Below are positions 21,966 to 32,944 of a DNA stretch of 64,000 bases, piece after piece; the stretch's first letter is position 1, and every line of letters starts with the position of its first letter. Both the position numbers and the translations under genes were made by a program. The stretch lies in assembly GCA_004380135.1 (NCBI GenBank), contig QXCR01000050.1:62001-126000 (forward strand). The letters run 5' to 3'. Origin of the DNA: Stemphylium vesicarium. Its lineage: Eukaryota; Ascomycota; Dothideomycetes; Pleosporales; Pleosporaceae. Under the pieces are notes generated by a model that saw only the letters and a program-made list of their open reading frames with translations, had not been told where the DNA came from and did not search any database.

Positions 21966-22650
21966 GTTGGTGTTGATGGCAATATCCCTTGAGCTGTGAT
22001 GTTATCCAAACTCCTGTGAAGTTCTGAATGTATACTATGCTTTCCAAAGAGAATAGGATACCGAGAAAGAAGAAGCGAAAGTGAGCCCTTTTATTGTGGT
22101 CAGAGGCTTGCTCTCTGCAAACTGTGGTACAAGTATCCAAGAGGAAAATAACTATCAAGACGAAAAGTCTCCACTACAAGTTTTGCAAACCAAAGCTCAT
22201 AGAACGTTTTCCCAATATACACTGTATTCTCCTGGCTGCGATATTGTACCTATCATAGCTGCTGCAACTAACGCGACGTGTATGCGTCAGGGTTCAGGCT
22301 TTACTTCCGCGAGCACATTCCTTCCAAGCAACAGTGTATTCGTTTCATTGCAATATGCCACCTGTTATTGTAACCCATAAGAAGCCACGAATTTGCCAGG
22401 CTTCAAAGCCCAAAGCGGTGATCACCATTCTTCAAGTCACAGTGTATTCTCTTCGCTGTCATGTTCAGTCTATCGTAGCCACCCCATGACAACCACTCAT
22501 GCATCCGTCAGGCCTCGGAGTTCCCAACCGCAATCGTGACCCACACAATATATCTTTCAACACCCATCGTATTCTCCAGGCAGCGAATTCTCTACCAAAC
22601 TCCCGCTACCTTATCAAACCCCTCGTGTTTGCCAGGCATGACCCACACAG
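21966..22650. other. Intergenic, largely a degenerate repeat
   Basis: This separates the RING A start codon and the oxidoreductase stop codon, both minus-strand genes. The part nearest the oxidoreductase (22201-22640) is an imperfect tandem repeat, listed separately. No ORF of note. Confidence 0.6.
22201..22640. repeat. Degenerate tandem repeat, about 110 bp period, about 4 units
   Basis: Two anchors recur in the same order. GTATTC occurs at 22224, 22336, 22444 and 22569 (spacings 112, 108, 125). G(T/C)CAGG occurs at 22286, 22395, 22507 and 22631 (spacings 109, 112, 124). A third partial match, TATC(A/G)TAGC, occurs at 22251 and 22471, exactly 220 bp apart. The units are strongly diverged, so this looks like an old minisatellite. 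The last unit ends about 10 bp from the oxidoreductase stop codon. Confidence 0.65.
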
Positions 22651-23871
22651 CTACACTTCGAGAAACGAATCCATGATTCGCGCGTACCGCGCCGCATCTT
22701 CCAAACCCACCCATCCATCGCCCTCTTTCTTGCCGTTTGCGAAAGCATACAAACAAGCCATAACATCTCTAGCAAGAATTGGCACTTCCTTTTGCTCGTC
22801 GCTCCAATCATACGCCACATCTTCAACTTCATCGGTATCGAAATAGTGGACTTGGATTGTGAGAGGCCCGTCGTTCTCGGAGACGCGGAGAACCATGCTG
22901 GTGGCCGAGGTGAGTCTAATCTCACCGTGCTCGCAAGTGATAGTCCAAGTTAGCGCTGGCGTACCAGGAAACGGCTGGCCGCGGCGGAAAGAAAACGCGA
23001 GCGTTGCATTAAGAGCTGTTTGAGGCGATTCCTTGAGCGTGCCGTGGAAGGAGAGGAGATCAGGGACGTCTGATACCGTGTTACCGATAATCTGCTTAGT
23101 CGAAGGATCGCGGATACGGATGTTGGGGCGCTGAATCTGACCCTTAGAATGAACGGACTCAGCATCAATCTGACCGACAGTCTGCAGCACGAAATCCAAA
23201 ACTACACCCAGATTAGCAAAGCCGGCGATGTCTGTTCGTTTTGTAGATGTCTACGCACCGTGGCCGACCCCAATCACAATCGGATTCCCGCCAACATCTT
23301 TGTCCGCGAAATAACTCAATCCCGTAGGGAGGATCTCTCTATCCACCGTCCCACCGGAAGTGTGCACATGTGAACTCAACACTTTGCCTAACTTGCCTAT
23401 TCCACCAGCTAAAATCTCGCGGAGCGCGAGGACGGGTGGGGACCACCTTCTCTGCAAGCCTACGGCGACTCTGGAGCCGCTCTGCCTCGCTGTCTCGAGT
23501 AAATCATCGATATGCTCTTTCTTGGCGGCAATCGGCCACTCGACGTAGACATCTTTGCCTGCCCGCACGCTTGGGATGATCGTCTCGTAGTGCTTGTCGA
23601 CCCGCGTGTTGCATATCACAAGATCAATGTCGGGGTCTGATGCGAGATCTTCGGGGCTACCGTATGCTTTCGTCTCAGCGGGTAGCTTGTATTGCTGGAT
23701 CGCGGACTTTGCTGCGTCCTCGCTGCTGTTTAATAATGCGCTGATTGTGATCTTGGAGCGACCGGTGGGTATAAGGAGAGCAGGGAGATGAGCCGCAGAG
23801 GCCCAGGATGTGATGGCGGAGGAGGAGAGACCGATGAGTGCTGCCCGTACGGGCTGGGCTTTGAATGTCAT
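22651..23871 (-). CDS. Gfo/Idh/MocA-fold protein, Gal80-like
   Basis: Two exons (23259-23871, 22651-23201) encode 387 residues; the 57 bp intron has GTGCGT and GTGTAG and joins GVGHVLDFVLQTVG. The N-terminal Rossmann domain has AALIGLSSSAITSWASAAHL, then SDPDIDLVICNTRVDKHYE and AGKDVYVEWPIAAKKEH. The C-terminal domain has the usual beta-sheet and DFVLQTVGQ. In catalytic members the conserved EKP motif supplies a Lys; here it is EWP. Trp at this place is what I recall for fungal Gal80-like proteins, which bind NAD(P) but act as regulators. The substrate or partner is unknown. The gene lies alone on its strand with no sugar-metabolism neighbours. An enzyme with a different proton relay is the alternative. 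Confidence 0.88.
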
Positions 23872-25303
23872 TTTGCTTTGATGTGATGCTAACGAAGTGT
23901 ACGAGAAGTCTTGGGTTGATGCAACTTCAATGAAGCATCAGAGAAGCTAAGAAGTATGCGGGATTGGTTTTATGTTTTTTGCATTGTTTATATAGTCATT
24001 TGAATGCTTAGAACCTGGACGGTCACATCACCGTCAGGATGGTTTGCGTAATGGTCGATTGGTAATGCTGCGCATTTGTAAGCTCGCGTTTGGGACTCAC
24101 CGAGTGAGATAGTGGAACGCAGCCCCGCGTTGTACGAGCGTGGACATCCAGAGCCAAGGTAGTTCAAGCATAAGCTTTGTCGTGTGATGTTGAACTCCGC
24201 TATGAGTAGGGCCGTGACGATGCGATATCGTTCATGCTCGTAGATTTCGGGTCTAAGCGATGCTCGACCAACGAGATAGCCATGCGTGCAGGGCCATCAT
24301 CATGCGCGAGAAGCTCAGCTAGATGTAACTGTCCAGATTTCAGGCCGCTGCAATACTGTTTGAAGCCGGCGGGGACTCGCAAACGCTACACCAAGCTCAC
24401 GCTGCAGTAAGAGGGTTGTTGAGAGGCAGGTGCGCATGATGGCAATATACCTGAACAGCGCTACTCTGGTACTGGAAATTCCGGTCAGCTAGATGCGTGG
24501 AGAGAGAACGCTTTCTACCCCCACTGTCGAGGCTCAGACGAATGGCAGCGGGCTCTTGGGAAGCCTTTAGCTGCCGAAGGAGATTGGCCGCGGAAAAGGA
24601 AGTCGACGATTGAGGCATTAGCTGGTAAAAAAAGTATTCCCTTGGCGTCGACTTCGCCTGCAAGGCAGCATTATCGTATGATGCGTACAAAGTGGGGTGC
24701 GCGGCTCTTGTTCACACTTAGGTAACGATGAAGCGAGACAGGTCGCCTGCAACAATCGCACGGTCGAATGCTCCGCTTGATGGACAATTATATGGGTTGC
24801 GCATTGCTGACGAAAAGATGGATGCCATGGCGGTCGTCCGGAAAGGAGGCGTCGCCATCTCGTCCCCCGGGGCTTCTTCCGGCATTGCAAGCGGGAGGAA
24901 CAACCCGAGCGAAGAAGGAATTAGCTCTTTCGCTAAGGCGCGTATGATGCATCCTCACCCTAGCGACAGCGATCGCCGTCAACGGGTCCCGGGCGAGATT
25001 TGGCATTTGGCCATGCTCAGCCCTGCCATCTCCACCACTAGAACCGTATGGGCGTGCAGTAGTAGTGCATCCAGCGTCGATGCCGTGTACAACGGCCTCG
25101 ACCCCTTCCAAGCCCGCTCTTCTTCCCAAGATGTCGCTCAATTGTCCATAGTCTGCGAAACCTTCGTCCTGAGCGAAATTGTTGCAGCCCCTTAGGCCAC
25201 AGTCTGTGTCCTCGTATTCTCTGGCGTGAGCCACGCCTCAAAACATTGATTTGCCTTCCGACCCTTCCGCTCGTTTCTCTCGTCTGCCTATATCTTCGCA
25301 AAG
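23872..25303. other. Intergenic with an unresolved two-strand ORF pair
   Basis: This is a 1.4 kb shared upstream region of the oxidoreductase (minus) and glycosyltransferase (plus) genes. A 155-codon plus-strand frame (24728-25195) and a minus-strand frame over the same bases share wobble positions. The minus-strand frame is interrupted by three TGA codons. Neither shows a domain I recognise. It may be a decayed gene or chance; see findings. Confidence 0.35.
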
Positions 25304-26570
25304 ATGCCGGGCCCGATCATGTCCTACAACAAGCTGGCTCTTGTCAGCGGTATTTTTGTGATGATATGCATTCTCATCTTGTCTACAACGGCCGGCCTTC
25401 ACGAGAGCGGTTCCAAGGTGGTTGAGAAGATCAAGGAGTCAGCAAAGGAAACCACCAATAATCTGTGCAACAACGACAAGCCCGTCTTCGGAAAACCCAC
25501 ACTCGGCGACTCGTTCCTCAGACTCTACGAACCGATACGATACCCAATAGACGCACAATCATACATTGATGCGGCCGGAAAGGAATACGACGTGAAGGAG
25601 GACGCGCCGTGGTGGAGGGAGCCCCTCCGGAATAAAGTCTTGATTGTTGACATCGACACTAGGGTACCCAACAACGAAAATGAGTTGTGGAACAAGAACA
25701 GGCTGAACTGGGAAACGATGAAGTCCAAGGGAGATGGTGGCATGGTGAGCGCAAGCTTCATGAATCATTTCTTCTACGGTATGTATTAGCTTAGCCATTT
25801 TCGTCTAGATGTATACTGACCGACCATCAGCGCAAATTCACGGCTACGACTACAAGTTCATCAACGCCGCCGACTTGGAAGGAATGCACAACACCTGGGT
25901 AAAACCACACGCGCTATATTCGCTCCTCAAATCCTACCAATTCGTCATTTTCATCGACGCCGACGCAACGATCCAACACCTCGAAGTGCCCGTCGAATGG
26001 CTATTCAACCGTTGGGGCATCACACCCTCGACCAGCATCGCCATGCCCCTCGACACGCGCCAGATCCTAAACGGCGACGAACACGCGTCCGAAGACAGCC
26101 GTGGAAAACTCGCCCTGAACACGGGTGTCGTAATCGCACAAGCGCTACCCCATACCTTTGAGATGCTGAAGGCATGGAAAGAATGTCCCACGGGCACACG
26201 GTACCCCGCTTGTAAAAAGTGGGCAACCGAATGGTCGCATGAGCAAAAGGCCTTTTCGGAATACATCCGCTACGACTTCAACCCCAACGGCACCAATATT
26301 GTCGAGATAGCTTGCAACGACGCTATGGGCTATCCGGGGCTCACAGATCACAAATGGATCACGAGCAAATGCGTCGGCAACTTCATCAGACACCACACCA
26401 TTGACAAGGACCGCACCAAGAAGAGTACCGAGGCGGCTATGATGCAGAGTCTGGCGGATTTGCTGCACCAGGAACTGCACGGCAATAGGGAGACGTATTT
26501 TGTCAAAGAGAAGAAAAAGACGAAGACGGAGGAGAATGAGCCCGATCTTTTGGGTCTTGAGGGAAGTTGA
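25304..26570 (+). CDS. Type II membrane glycosyltransferase (nucleotide-diphospho-sugar transferase fold)
   Basis: Two exons (25304-25778, 25831-26570) encode 404 residues; the 52 bp intron (GTATGT, ATACTGAC branch, ATCAG) joins NHFFYAQIHGYDYKF. A short cytosolic end and one membrane anchor (about residues 11-27, LALVSGIFVMICILIL) precede a stem and a GT-A domain. FVIFIDADATIQHLE holds the DxD-type metal and nucleotide-sugar site, and LNTGVVIA follows. The layout is that of fungal Golgi galactosyl/mannosyltransferases of the GMA12/MNN10 kind or close relatives; donor and acceptor cannot be assigned. Cysteines in CPTGTRYPACKKW and IACNDAMG suggest disulfides in the lumen. The C-terminus is Lys/Glu-rich. 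The second Met (25319) is an equally possible start and leaves the anchor intact. Confidence 0.85.
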
Positions 26571-27747
26571 AAGAGGAATGATGGCATGTTTGTATTATGA
26601 TTTGACTGAGGGGCTGGGCTAAGGTGGTTATATATGTGCTAATGTGGCGTGGTCTCGTATTACCGGTTAAGTACGAAAGGATACATTAGATACCCCAATA
26701 TTTACGCGAACAAATCTTTTTTACACTGATCACGTTCTTCACATGTAGTTGTCGGCTTTTATTCTCTTTTCAGTTCTTTCTGTCAACATATTATAGAACC
26801 CAAATATGTCTATTGTTGCCTTGGATGTGTTCGATGCTGTGAAGATTTCACTGAAGACTTCAGCCGATTAGCCTTGATCTCGTATTTACTGCGGGCACAA
26901 TGTCAACGATCCCCTATCCCAGTCGATCCAATAGCTCGTACAGAGCTTAGATCAGTTTGCCTTATCAGATGGATGGATGAGGGATGCATGGGCTGCAGGC
27001 TTGGAAGAGGCGGCGATATCTTTCCACGAGGAAAGTAGAAAGAGACATCTTCACGTCCGTGGAAAGGCAAGGCTGAGGTCGCAGCACTTACTCATATTGA
27101 TGTACAGTAATCATGACCGGCTATGCCCCGGCGCCTTCTTAAACGATGCTCATTGCTCTAACATATCTACTCGAGCCACCATTGACCAGATACATTGAAA
27201 CTAGTCGGAGCGTGTAAAGACCTCGAAAATGATAGACCTAGATAATATAGATGCGCCACTCATCACGAACATTCAATGTTTGCAAACTGCATCCAAGTTG
27301 AAGCAGGGCGACATCTTGAGAAGAGAGGCACTTGGCACACGTGATGGCGCCAGAGTAGAGACGGCTCTCCTCAATTGAGACAACGATGAATGCGCGAGAT
27401 CGATGGTGCGACGAAACGGAAAAGCAATGTATGGGCAAATTTTTGCAAGTGATGGACCTTGGACCTGAGAGTGGGAAGTGCGGAAGATGCGGGGTTTCGA
27501 GGTCGTTGAATGCTCAGTGCCGGCTTGCATACAAACTCTACTCTGCTAGGGTAACGCGAACACATCCATGGATCTTACTGCGGAACCGTGCAAGCCACGC
27601 GGCAGCGTTTTTCTGCGCTCGAGATAGTCCCGAAGGACCGCCGACATGTCCCGGCGAACCCAGAAGGTGGGGCGTCGCGCGTAGCTTCTTTTCCGCGAGA
27701 CGTTCGCATATGCGGTCCACAGCAATGTCACCACCACGCACGGGTGG
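26571..27747. other. Intergenic, no gene seen
   Basis: This is the 3' region of the glycosyltransferase gene (AT-rich to about 26900) and the upstream region of the coiled-coil gene. ORFs between 27386 and 27806 on both strands overlap each other and have no domain support. Confidence 0.5.
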
Positions 27748-29658
27748 ATGGAAGCCTCAACGCATTCGACGCTGACCATGAAATCTGGATCCATTGAGCC
27801 GCCCAAGGCCCTGCTCTCCTACGCGTCTCTCAAGTCATACCGCAAGCGGAAGCGCGCTACCTACGACCAGGGGCGCAACAACGAACAACAATGCATTGTC
27901 CAGCCCGGCACACTCAAAGAACCGGGCGACGACGCGTCAAAATCGCAACATGAGCCAGAAATTCCGGCTGCAGCCGGCCATGATGCAGCCCACGAAGAAA
28001 TGGAGAGAATAATCCAGGATCTGCAGGCACAGGTCAGCCGGAAAGACGGAGCGATAGAGGAACTAGAGATACGTTCCAAGGAACTCGAAACCACCAAAAA
28101 GGACATGGAGACTAAAGACAATTTGATCAAGATTCTATCAGGACGAGTCATTGAGCTGCAGAACCAAAGCCAAGGGCCTCTTTTGTCGGCGCATCTCTAT
28201 GAAGGAAATGGCGTCAGAAATGGAGAAATTAATCGGCTAAGGACAATGAATGCAGAGTGCACCGCTACTATTCAATCTCAGGCAACTAGAATAGAAAACC
28301 TGGAGATGCAGAAAGCTGCGCTAGCGTCAAGTCTTCGACAAGAGTTGGAAACGATGAAGGCCAAGCGCATGGCTGAGCAAGCGAAGCAAGATCAAGGTAT
28401 CGCCAACCTAGTAGAACTGCCCGGTCAGTCCAGCTTCTCTGAACCTGGGAGAGAGTCAGCCGTCATTTCAGTGAAGGCTGACCCAGGCTTGAAAACCAAC
28501 GAGTCACGTGAAGTGCAGAATGAGCAATCCTTTCCAGCTGTTCCTCGGACAAGTATACTTGGCGAACGTTCGACGAGTCTATCAAGAAGCGCTTCGATGC
28601 AATCCCTGGGCCGACATCGCGAGAACTGCAATGCCATAGACATTTCCGGGCATGCAGAATTCCTACAGCTAGAACGTGCTCTGATTCAAGCAACGCAAAA
28701 GACTTCCGAGCTTGAACAGCTACTGCGTCAGAAGGAACATGACGGCGCTGAGAACACTCGCAAGGTCCAGATGCGCGACTATGAAATAGAAGACCTGAAG
28801 AAGCAAATAGCAGAACACCCCCGAAAGATCGAACTACTGGAAGCAAAACATTCTCAAAAGGTGCACATGCTAGAATTGGAGTTGAAGGAGAAACGACGGG
28901 AGCAATGGGGTGTGGCTACCGCAAACACGGCTTTGAAAGAAAAGCTGCAAGATGAAAAAGCGAGGGTACATCGTCTGATGCGACAGCTCGAAGGATCGGA
29001 TACAGGCTCAGTCTTAGGACGTAGCACACCGATGTCTTCAGGCCCATCAAGTTATACGTCACAAGCGCAAGGAACAACACCAATGCCGCCGTCAAGACTT
29101 CCCACCGAGAAATTCGCCGGCCGAACCGGCCTCGCACCAGCGCCCAACCCTCCACCCCAGCGCCTCCACGAACTAAGCACAGAAGGTGAAGTCTCAACCG
29201 CAGAAAAATCGCGTACAACCGTATCAAGTCCCAACTTCTCATTCACCCCATTCATCGGAAGTGTTTCCCCCTTCCCACAGGGACCCCCAACAACCCAAAA
29301 CAGCATCTTGCACCGCAACAGCGTAGAATCAGGCTACGAGAGTTACCGCACTAATCCCGATGCTGCCAATACACCTACTCAGCAAACTGTAGAAAACACA
29401 ATCGACCTCACGCAGGACGATGGGAAATGGGGTAGAGATCCTGATGGTCGGTCACCATCGCAACCTCCGATACCTGCTGCTGAGAAACAGCAGAGTAGCC
29501 CGTGTCAACAGTATACAATGTCGTACTCAGCGCTGCCACAGCGCATACCGAATTCGCAGCAGATTCCGTCGCCGCGCCCAGGGCTTAGTCATGAGTATGG
29601 GGCTGCGATGGTGGGAGGGCATGTGGATTTGAGTTCGGCGAGTAATACGCTGCGCTGA
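27748..29658 (+). CDS. Coiled-coil protein of unknown function
   Basis: This is an uninterrupted frame of 636 residues. Near the N-terminus is a basic patch (KSYRKRKRATYDQ). Two long heptad-rich stretches predict coiled coil: about residues 85-220 (MERIIQDLQAQVSRKDGAIE onward) and about 300-420 (ERALIQATQKTSELEQLLRQ onward), separated by a Ser/Pro-rich spacer. The last 200 residues are Pro/Ser/Gln-rich and look disordered. No enzymatic domain is seen. The pattern fits a structural or scaffold protein, for example of septum, spindle pole or vesicle tethering; this is a guess from composition. A second Met at 27778 (MKSGSIEPPK) may be the true start. I do not recognise the family. Confidence 0.7.
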   Translation: MEASTHSTLTMKSGSIEPPKALLSYASLKSYRKRKRATYDQGRNNEQQCIVQPGTLKEPGDDASKSQHEPEIPAAAGHDAAHEEMERIIQDLQAQVSRKDGAIEELEIRSKELETTKKDMETKDNLIKILSGRVIELQNQSQGPLLSAHLYEGNGVRNGEINRLRTMNAECTATIQSQATRIENLEMQKAALASSLRQELETMKAKRMAEQAKQDQGIANLVELPGQSSFSEPGRESAVISVKADPGLKTNESREVQNEQSFPAVPRTSILGERSTSLSRSASMQSLGRHRENCNAIDISGHAEFLQLERALIQATQKTSELEQLLRQKEHDGAENTRKVQMRDYEIEDLKKQIAEHPRKIELLEAKHSQKVHMLELELKEKRREQWGVATANTALKEKLQDEKARVHRLMRQLEGSDTGSVLGRSTPMSSGPSSYTSQAQGTTPMPPSRLPTEKFAGRTGLAPAPNPPPQRLHELSTEGEVSTAEKSRTTVSSPNFSFTPFIGSVSPFPQGPPTTQNSILHRNSVESGYESYRTNPDAANTPTQQTVENTIDLTQDDGKWGRDPDGRSPSQPPIPAAEKQQSSPCQQYTMSYSALPQRIPNSQQIPSPRPGLSHEYGAAMVGGHVDLSSASNTLR

Positions 29659-30676
29659 GGTTGAGATATGATGTGATGCGATGCCAATCGGACATTGTCT
29701 TCATCGTCGCTCGCTCGGCTCGATCAAGGCTTTGCGAAGGTAGCTATCACGGAGCAAGAACGTCTCGCAAGTATAGGTGGTGGGGTGGTGGGGTGATGGC
29801 GGCGGATCATGGTGTCGAGGAAACATGACAGGACGTTGCGATCCGGCCTGCTACCCGTCACCATGCATCCGATGACTGCACTATGCAGAGGCCGAACGGG
29901 TCGGAGGAATCGCCAGTTCCGGATGGTACAGCTTTCGCGCTCTGGGTGGTCGGCAGTATGCTGGTTTGACAGCTCGATTTGTGGCATATGGCTTGGCTGG
30001 GTCAACTTGTTTCCCTGCATGCTTTCTTGCATACACGGCCCATGCAGGGGCATCTTGACATGAGGCAGAGCGAGGCATGGACATAAGCTGCAAAAGCTTC
30101 AACGAGAAGAGTATTCCGTCGCAGGTCGTCTCAAGCTCAGATGTGACTTCATAGGTCACGATCTCATGCTTCTGCAACGAGGCAGACATTGAGTACGAAT
30201 GGGTCGTGGGCTAACTTTGAGCCTTTTTTTTCTTCTCTTTGTACTGATGATGTAGTAGTAAATTGTATTCTGTATCTATAATGAAGACGTGGGCCATGGC
30301 CATAAAGTATCCGTTCAACATGTATGCACCAACACCTGATCACTAACAATCTGTATACAGAGTCCAGTTTTAGATGTGTAACCAGGAAGAAGCGGACAAG
30401 CAAACGGCCCGGCGGGCAAACAGATGGAGTAGCTTGCGAGTGGATCCGACGGCGCTAGTACCAATCAAGTTTGACTGAAGCGGGGCTGATGGACGGGGAA
30501 GGTACCGAGGCATGTGTGCGGCGTGCCTGTGAAACGTCACCCACGCTCTTGCTCAGGAGCTTATAGTCTGCCAATGGCACCACCTTAGCCTTTTATTTAT
30601 TCCCCAGCGCCTGCGCTTCGATTGAAATCGTCTACCGACCGAATCCCATTGTTGTTCACCATTATTCACCACAAAA
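29659..30676. other. Intergenic, no gene seen
   Basis: This is the 3' region of the coiled-coil gene followed by the promoter of the aldehyde dehydrogenase gene. The part from 30200 to 30340 is AT-rich. No supported ORF. Confidence 0.5.
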
Positions 30677-32345
30677 ATGGCGGAACTAGCCCCCTTCGAG
30701 CACACACCCATGGACGACATCGCGCCCATGTGCGCCAAAGTGCGCGCCAGCTTCCTTGCCCACAAGACGAAGCCAATCGAGTACCGTATCCAGCAGTTGC
30801 GCAAGCTCTACTGGGGCTTCAAAGACAATGAGGAGCTCATCAAGGAGGCCTGCAAGCGTGACCTGGGCAAGTCGGCGTTCGAGACGTACCTGACGGAGAT
30901 CTCGTGGTGCATGAACGACTGCATTTGGATGGCGAACAATGTCCCGCGCTTCGCAAAGGACGAGAAGGCGACGGATATTCCATGGACGAACATGCCGCTT
31001 CGTCCGCGCATCAAGAAGGATCCATTGGGAACTGCTCTGATTATCGGGTATGCTCCTTGACGGCATTTAGGCGACATGGAGACTGACACGAGCAGAGCGT
31101 ACAACTTCCCCGTTCAACTCACTCTCGGACCCCTCATCGGCGCCATCGCAGCCGGTTGTACCGCCGTCGTGAAACCGTCCGAATCCGCGCCCAACGCTGC
31201 CGTCGTTATCGAGAAGATCCTCCGCGAATCCCTCGACCCCGAATGCTACACGTGCATCCAAGGAGCCATTCCGGAGACGACGGCGCTGCTCGACCAGAAA
31301 TGGGACAAGATCTTCTATACTGGCGGCGAGACAGTGGCCAAGATCATCGCGAAGAAGGCAGCCGAGACACTCACACCGCTGACGCTCGAGCTGGGTGGCC
31401 GAAACCCAGCCATCGTCACAAAGCATGCAGACCCTAAGCTCGCCGCTCGTCGCCTGTTATGGGCAAAGACGCTGAACGCCGGCCAAGTATGCCTCAGCCA
31501 CAACTGCACCTTCATCGACCGCGAGATTGTGCCCGCCTTCCTCCACGAGATGAAGGCGCAAATCCAAGAATTCTACCCGGACGGACCGCGCAACTCACCC
31601 GACTACGGCCGCATAGTTAACGCACGCCAATTCCAGCGCATGAAGAAGATGCTCGATGACAGCAACGGCAAGATCGTGCTCGGCGGCACAATGGACGAGT
31701 CCACCCTCTTCATCGAGCCCACCGTCGTCGAAATCTCCTCCATGGACGACAGCATGATAACGAGCGAATCATTCGGCCCCTTACTACCCATCCTTCCCGT
31801 CTCAAACCTCGACGAAGCAATCCGCCTCGCCAACGAAATCCACGACACACCCCTCGGCACTTACGCCTTTGGTTCGAAAGCCGAGATGGAACAGGTTATC
31901 AAGCAGACGCGCAGCGGCGGCGCGTCGCTCAATGATGGTTTCTTTCACGGCTCGATTCCTACAATGCCGTTTGGAGGCGTGGGGACCAGTGGGCAGGGCG
32001 CGTATCGGGGTAAAGCGAGTTTCGATACGTTTACCCATCGACGCAGTGTTACCACGACACCGGCGTGGATCGAGGGTCTCATGGATGTCAGGTATCCGCC
32101 GTATACGCTCAAGAAGCAGAAGAAGTTTATCAGCATGAATGATGTCAAACCGAATTTTGACCGGCAGGGTAGGACGATTGGGTGGGGCGCGTGGTTTGTG
32201 GGACTGCTTGGCGTTAAGAGTCTGGCTGCTGTTATTGGTGAGTGACATCATTTTCCCGCAGGTTGAGATTAATGACTTTGCTAATGTAGTATTTATAGCG
32301 GCCGTGGCGATCAAAATGTACCTCCAGCGCAAGTCGAAGTTGTGA
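30677..32345 (+). CDS. HFD1: Fatty aldehyde dehydrogenase (HFD1/ALDH3 type), tail segment and SKL end
   Basis: Three exons (30677-31047, 31096-32237, 32290-32345) encode 522 residues. Intron 1 is 48 bp and joins LIIGAYNFPVQL; intron 2 is 52 bp. The ALDH fold shows LTLELGGRNP (general-base Glu near 222), NAGQVCLSHN (nucleophile Cys near 256), FGPLLPILPV and MPFGGVGTSGQGAYRG. Family members oxidise long-chain aldehydes from sphingolipid and ether-lipid breakdown with NAD. After the ALDH fold comes a hydrophobic tail (VGLLGVKSLAAVIVFIAAVA) followed by KMYLQRKSKL and a stop. The final SKL is a canonical PTS1 peroxisomal signal. An alternative acceptor at 32298 gives a protein three residues shorter, in the same frame and with the same end. 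If intron 2 is kept the protein stops after VIGE, without the tail end or SKL. Confidence 0.9.
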
Positions 32346-32944
32346 GCGCTGTATGCTTGGTGCGACGAACCAAGAACGATGATACCGGAGTGGGGTTTGT
32401 ATATTCAAAGAACGGGTGAGGCGGACATCGCTTTTCGAACATGACAACCACGAGAAACGTTGTCTCTAGCTTGCGGGGATGGGGTATCGCTTGATATAGG
32501 TCGTACCATGGTTGACATGTCACGTTACCCATCTTAGCATCTTCGCTGTTCAAGATTACCTGCTATTAGTTATAGCCGGACATGAATGGACAGAAGATGC
32601 GTCTTTTCCGCGTCGATATGGAGCAGTTCTCTCTTTCCCTCGCTTTTCCTCTTCCATGTTCCGTCTCATTCCAGCACATCCCCCACAACACCAGCAACCT
32701 CCAAAACCATCACCGCCAGAACGAATGTTTATACTTTATACCCACAAACACCTGTCCCATGACCTAGTCACTCCTTGACAAACGCTATGTCTAACAGCAA
32801 AACCGCATATATGATATCCTCAACATCAGTAGGCAGAACCTCATCACCAGAACTCAGCTCAGCTCAGCCCACCTTTCAGCACCCCAACCCAACTTCTCTT
32901 TGCCACTCCCTCTCAGGAAGTAGAAAAACAACGACACTAAAGAC
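32346..32944. other. Intergenic, no gene seen
   Basis: This is the 3' region of the aldehyde dehydrogenase gene and the upstream region of a doubtful Arg/Glu-rich ORF. A short AGCTC run (CAGCTCAGCTCAGCC near 32858) is the only repeat noticed. Confidence 0.5.
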
